Below, piece after piece: positions 59,695-64,000 of a stretch of DNA of 64,000 nt. The position numbers were made by a program, and so were the translations under genes. Every line of letters begins with the position of its first letter. Position 1 is the stretch's first letter. This DNA is from Jacaranda mimosifolia (taxonomy: Eukaryota; Streptophyta; Magnoliopsida; Lamiales; Bignoniaceae): NCBI GenBank assembly GCA_018894105.1, contig CM032131.1, positions 9,326,501 to 9,390,500 on the forward strand. The letters are read 5' to 3'. The notes beneath the pieces were generated by a model. It ran no database searches, was not told the origin of the DNA, and saw only the letters and a list, made by a program, of their open reading frames with translations.

Positions 59695-60420
59695 ATGGCT
59701 ATAACTCTACTAAGAATTATTTTGGAAATCGATAAACCAATCGGGCCAAACTTCCATGATTGACTAAACCTCAAAATCATTCAAGATTCCAAGAAACGAA
59801 TATATGCCATATATCATGGTGTAATCCCATTGGGATCGATGTAGATCAAGAGATACGTAAAATGTTCACTATTTAGGTTAAGGATTTCCTCTTATCCTAT
59901 AATCTCATGATGGCATCTACTAACTTCAAAAGTCTCAAGGATGCATGAATATTACCTCGGTCAAAGCTTACAAGAGTTGTAAAGCAAACAAGGTATGAGA
60001 GATTCAAGTTGTCCAAGGAGATTTTTCAAGCTATGATGTCCTCGACTATGGTCTAAAGATGGTTAAGCTTGTTGAGAAGCTCTTCGACTTAGATGTAGTG
60101 GTGGACAATGATCTCCATGAGGATTTGATCCTTACATCCTTGCCGAGTTTAATTGACCAAAGTGTTGGTCTAGACGGAGACAATCATGACAAGGGCAAAC
60201 CTCTAATGATTGCTTTCTCCTACCACTCTAAAGGCCCTAAAGGCAAGTAGAAGGAGGAAAGAATAACAAATGTTCTTTTTCAAGAGGAAATAAACATTTA
60301 AGGCATCCGGTGGAGTTAAAAAGGTTATAGAGGATAAAGTCGATGCTATTTGTTTCTACTTTGGCAAGATTGGCCATTGGAAGTGGAATTGCAAGGAGTA
60401 CTTTGCAACCTTTGGGAAGG
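59695..60420 (+). pseudogene. Copia-3 gag, decayed
   Basis: Starts at the ATG 59695 (MAITLLRIILEIDKPIGPNF) in the same context as the other copia gags. Frames break soon after. The segment 60059-60250 reads MVKLVEKLFDLDVVVDN and LILTSLPSLIDQSVG. The zinc knuckle near 60350-60400 reads CFYFGKIGHWKWNC, with the second cysteine replaced by phenylalanine. Confidence 0.75.
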
Positions 60421-60820
60421 GTTTGTACTTTATTGAAGTGAACCTAAGGATGAATTCTTCCTTATGGATATATGATATCGCATGTGGTTCTCGTCTTTGT
60501 AATTTGTCACAAAGAATGGAAAGAAGAATAAATCTTAGTAATGGGGGTTCGATCCTACACTTTGGCAATAGAGCAAAAGTTGCGGCCAAAGTTGAAGGCA
60601 TAAAATAAGTTAGACTTAGGGAACTCCTTATTTGTATTGCATCCTTGTTATTAAGTACCAAATCTTGTTAAGAACATTATTTCAATTCCCGTTTTAAATA
60701 GTGAAGGATTTGATCCTTCTATATCAAATGGGAGATTAAGGATTTTAAAGAAATGGTTCTTTAGTTGCTCATGGTACACTTAACAAAGGATTATACATTT
60801 TAGATTCTCAACCATCATTA

Positions 60821-63072
60821 ATGCACATTCAACAAAGTAAAAGAAAATTATATGTCCAAGATGATGCCATGTTATGGCATGCTAGACTTGGACATATTTT
60901 TAAAAATAGGATGAACAAGTCAAAAGCCCTCAAAGTACTAAACGTTAGTGGCATAGACGAACTTCCTACTTATGAATCTTGTTTAAAGGAAAAAATGACC
61001 AAGGCTCCTTTTATAGGACAAACAGAGCGAACTACAAGTCTTTTAGATTTGATCCATATAGATGTTTATGGACCACTAAGAGTTAGTGTGAGAGGTAGCT
61101 TTTCATACTTCATCACCTTCATCGATGATCATACTCGGTTCGGACATTGTATCCTATAAAGGACAAGTTCGAAGCTTTTGAGAAGTTCAAAGAGTAAAGG
61201 AATGAAGTAGAAAAACAATTGAGACTAAGTATTAAAGCTCTTCAATCAAATCAAGGAGGAGAATACTTAAGTACTGAATTCTTGGATTATCTAAAGAAGA
61301 ATGGAATTATCTCTCAATGGACTCCACTCGACACATCCCAACATAAAGAGTAGCCGAGAAGAGAAACCGTACCTTATTGGACATGGTACGTTCCATTATG
61401 AACTTCACCAATGTGCCTATAACCTTTTGGGGATATACCTTAGAAATGACGGCAAGGCTACTAAATGTAGTATCCTCAAAATCGGTGCTAAAGACACCGC
61501 ATGAGATGTGGTATTCTTATTCTTTTCTAAGAGTTTGGGGATCTCTCACTTATGTTAAACGGTTAGTGGGAGACAAGTTGGATAGTAGATCCACCTTGTG
61601 AAAGTTTGTGGGATACCCAAGAGAGTCTTTACGTTATTATTTTTATGATCCCTCGGAACAAAACGTGTTTATTTTAAGAAACGCCACATTTTGGAAAATG
61701 AATTTCTATTAGATAGAAATGGCGTTGTTGTTGAACATTATGAAGTCCCAGATGATCATAACATCCTACAAGCGTTATAAACAGGTGAACATCAAGAGCC
61801 TAACACACAACTTCTGAGAAGGTCAGATCGGATCAAGAAACAACCCGAAAGGTTCAATTCCTTCATGAGACTGGCTAATCAAATAACGATTCGAAGACCT
61901 ATGAAAAAATTGTGTTGGACATAGATTCAGGACATTGGTTAGACGCCATGAAATCTAAAATGGACTCCATGTATTCCAACAAAGTATGGACTTTGGTAGA
62001 TCCACCGGAGGGTATAGTACCCGTTGGTTGCAAATAGATCTATAAGCGAAAGCTAGGAGTTGATGGAGAGGTTATAACTTTTAAAACACAACTAATGGCA
62101 AAAGGTTACACTCAAAGACCCGATATCGATTTCGAGGAAACCTTTCCACGGGTCACTATGCCTAAGTCCATTTGGATTTTATTTGCCATAGCCATAAATT
62201 ATGACTATGTGATATGGCAAATAGATGTAAAGACTGCTTTCCTCAATAGAAATATTAAAGAAGAAATTTGTATGGTGCAACCATAAGGTTTTACATCTAA
62301 AAAGAATGAGCAAAAAGTTTACAAACTCAAAAGGTCCATTTATACATTTTGATAAGACGGTCTAATCGTTTGGCTTTATCAAAAATGTGTATGAACCTTG
62401 TGTGTACAAGAAGGCTAGTAGGAGTAGCATACAGTTTATTGTGCTTTATGTCGATGACATTCTTCTCATTGAAAGTGAGAAAGAAATGCTAGAGTGTACT
62501 AAAGCATGGTTATCTACATAATTCTCCATGAAAGATTTGGGAGAAGCATCCTTCGTATTAGGAAAACAAATCTATAGAGATAGATCGAAGAGGATATTGA
62601 GGCTTTCCCAAACACCATACATTGACAAGATACTAAAGAGGTTTAGTATGGAGGAATCCAAGAAGGGATTTATCCCGATGGGACATGGTCTGCTATAGGA
62701 AGCATAATATATACCGTTCAATTACAAGGTCGGATGTAGCACACGTTCTAAGTGTTACGAGCCACTTTCAGTTTGACCCCGATGAATGTAACTGGAAAGC
62801 CGTAAAACTAATCTTTAAGTACTTGAGAAGAACTAAGGATTTGTCTTTAGTTTATAGCAAATGAGAATTGAAACTCGAGGAGCTTTCTGATTCTAGTTTC
62901 CAATTTGATGTAGATGACCTAAATCCACTTCAGGATTTATATTGTGTCTCAATGGCAGCGTGGTGAGTTGGAAGAGTTCCAAACAAGACACCACGACTGA
63001 TTCTACCACTGAGGAGGAAAGCCGCAAATGAGGGTGTTTGGATGAAAAGCTTCATCCAAGAGTTGGATGTAG
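60821..63072 (+). pseudogene. Copia-3 pol, decayed and 3'-truncated
   Basis: The frame 60821-61159 covers the pre-integrase and integrase start: LWHARLGHI keeps the histidines, LPTYESC loses one cysteine, and HIDVYG and FIDDHTR keep the aspartates. The integrase tail follows with many stops to about 61700. RT starts at 62095-62286 (YTQRPDIDFEETFPRV, WQIDVKTAFLN); the YVDDILLI motif near 62445 is intact. RNase H begins near 62790 and ends abruptly at about 63072 in the segment FIQELDV, which is joined directly to LTR sequence. The end of RNase H, the polypurine tract and the first about 155 bp of the 3' LTR are missing. Confidence 0.82.
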
Positions 63073-64000
63073 ATCACACAAGACTATGAAACTTGGTCAT
63101 GCACTGGCTGGTGATCATGAAATAAGTCTTACACGGTCATGATCTTAAAACACTCCAAGTCATAGAATCTTATGAGTTGCACTGACGATGCATAAATCCA
63201 AGGAGTTGGACATTGCTCCATTTCATGAGCAATCCATGTTAGATATGGGTACATGTTAGTGGGTGCTTGTTAGAAAATAAGTTCACTGAAGGCCCGTCTG
63301 GAGAATCTACTAGATAGCTGAAGTGGCAATTCGATAGTGGCAAGTTCTTTAACTTACACTAGTGTAGATAATTAGTCCTTTGACATGAGGATCCATGTTA
63401 ACCTTGTGTTTAGGTCTTTATACCTTGACTCTTCCTTGACCACTTAGTGGGTCTTCTGGGTTGAGATTGGGTATGAGCTACTTAAACATCGAGGTTTGTG
63501 AGATCCACAATGGGAACTGTGTCCTCGTTGTTGTGAAGGGCGACTGCATCTCCTACGTATTCTATACTGATTAATTCTACAAAATTCTTGGCCAAGGTAG
63601 TATGACAATTTGGAAAAGGAGTTTTCCAAATATGAGGTCATAAAGAGGAATCGAATATTGGGAATAGAAACATAGTTATCAAGGCTATTACGGAGCCAGC
63701 AAATATCTTACCCTATGCCTCTTTCTAGAGATAAGAGATGGAGAGATTGTATTTGCATGGCAAGCGTAAAGCTAGAATGGTTCACGAAGAGCATATTCAT
63801 TTCGACCAATTAGTTGGGCTCCATGGGCTTGAGGCTATACATCGACCATGAAGATTGGGTACTCTTCAATTAATAGAGTTTAATTGAAAGAGTTATTAGT
63901 TTAAAGGAGTTTAAACTAATGCGAATATTTCAATATTCAATATATATATCACAAGAGTTGTGAGCCCATGTCTAATGAATGGGAAAACCTAATAGGTCAC
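63073..64000 (+). repeat. Copia-3 3' LTR, partial
   Basis: Aligns with 12987 to about 13935 of the 5' LTR, in the same orientation, for example CACAAGACTATG, TGGTGATCATGAAATAA and AAGAGGAATCGAA. It begins inside the LTR because of a deletion at about 63072 and runs off the window. The frame 63641-63444 (minus) also occurs at 13573-13739 and is part of the LTR. Confidence 0.8.

Larger units (their letters stand above)
12833..64000 (+). mobile_element. Copia-3: Ty1/copia element split by Copia-2, runs off the window
   Basis: This is an inferred element on the plus strand. Its 5' LTR covers 12833 to about 15806 and resumes at 57640-57687, immediately before the primer site at 57690-57702. Then follow a 2-kb leader, gag (59695-60420), pol (60821 to about 63070) and part of a 3' LTR (63073-64000 and beyond). 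Everything from about 15807 to 57639 is Copia-2 plus its own guests. The join is supported because the 48-bp tail at 57640-57687 aligns with the inner end of the other copia LTRs and keeps the same 2-base gap to the primer site. The alternative is two independent truncated plus-strand copies. Confidence 0.65.

Overview
The window is nuclear DNA from a flowering plant, probably a dicot, in a repeat-rich, AT-rich region. I see no intact host gene, tRNA, rRNA, CRISPR or bacterial-type operon. Nearly everything can be assigned to plant transposable elements: Ty1/copia elements with initiator-Met-tRNA primer sites, Ty3/gypsy chromovirus-type elements with a C-terminal chromodomain-like region, a CACTA transposon and a fragment of a MULE transposase. 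The species cannot be named from the sequence.

The layout is a nested set of insertions. At the left edge lie an LTR-like fragment (1-800) and the 5' part of a degraded MULE (about 1273-2861). This is cut by Copia-1 (2862-12805, minus strand, both LTRs). After a 27-bp spacer, Copia-3 (plus strand) starts at 12833. Its 5' LTR runs to about 15806, resumes for about 48 bp at 57640-57687, and is followed by its primer site at 57690, a long leader, decayed gag-pol, and a 3' LTR that leaves the window at 64000. Lodged inside that 5' LTR is Copia-2 (minus strand, about 15807-57639). Copia-2's own 3' LTR is split by a CACTA element of 35,208 bp (15971-51178), with matching terminal repeats and a 3-bp ACT target duplication. 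A 737-bp solo LTR (14885-15621, GACAA duplication) also sits in the Copia-3 LTR.

Inside the CACTA element are GTAAC-rich subterminal arrays, a degenerate repeat tract, two diverged copies of an AT-rich block of about 3.2 kb (17.48-32.33 kb and 43.3-49.5 kb, each interrupted by a different insertion), Gypsy-A (18257-29909, minus), Gypsy-B (32856-43046, plus, perfect GAGGT duplication, the best preserved element), solo LTR-C (45679-48581), and a gag fragment of a third gypsy lineage (about 50.04-50.83 kb). No CACTA transposase was recognised, so this CACTA copy looks non-autonomous.

All retroelement genes are broken by stops, frameshifts, deletions or loss of catalytic residues, so none should be autonomous as read. 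The most interesting signals are the nesting itself, a conserved extra acidic ORF upstream of gag in both Gypsy-A and Gypsy-B, a deletion in Gypsy-B that brings this ORF up against a truncated gag, a near-palindrome shared by the two gypsy LTR families, and closely spaced inverted copia LTRs. I did not find a convincing new defence or metabolic system.
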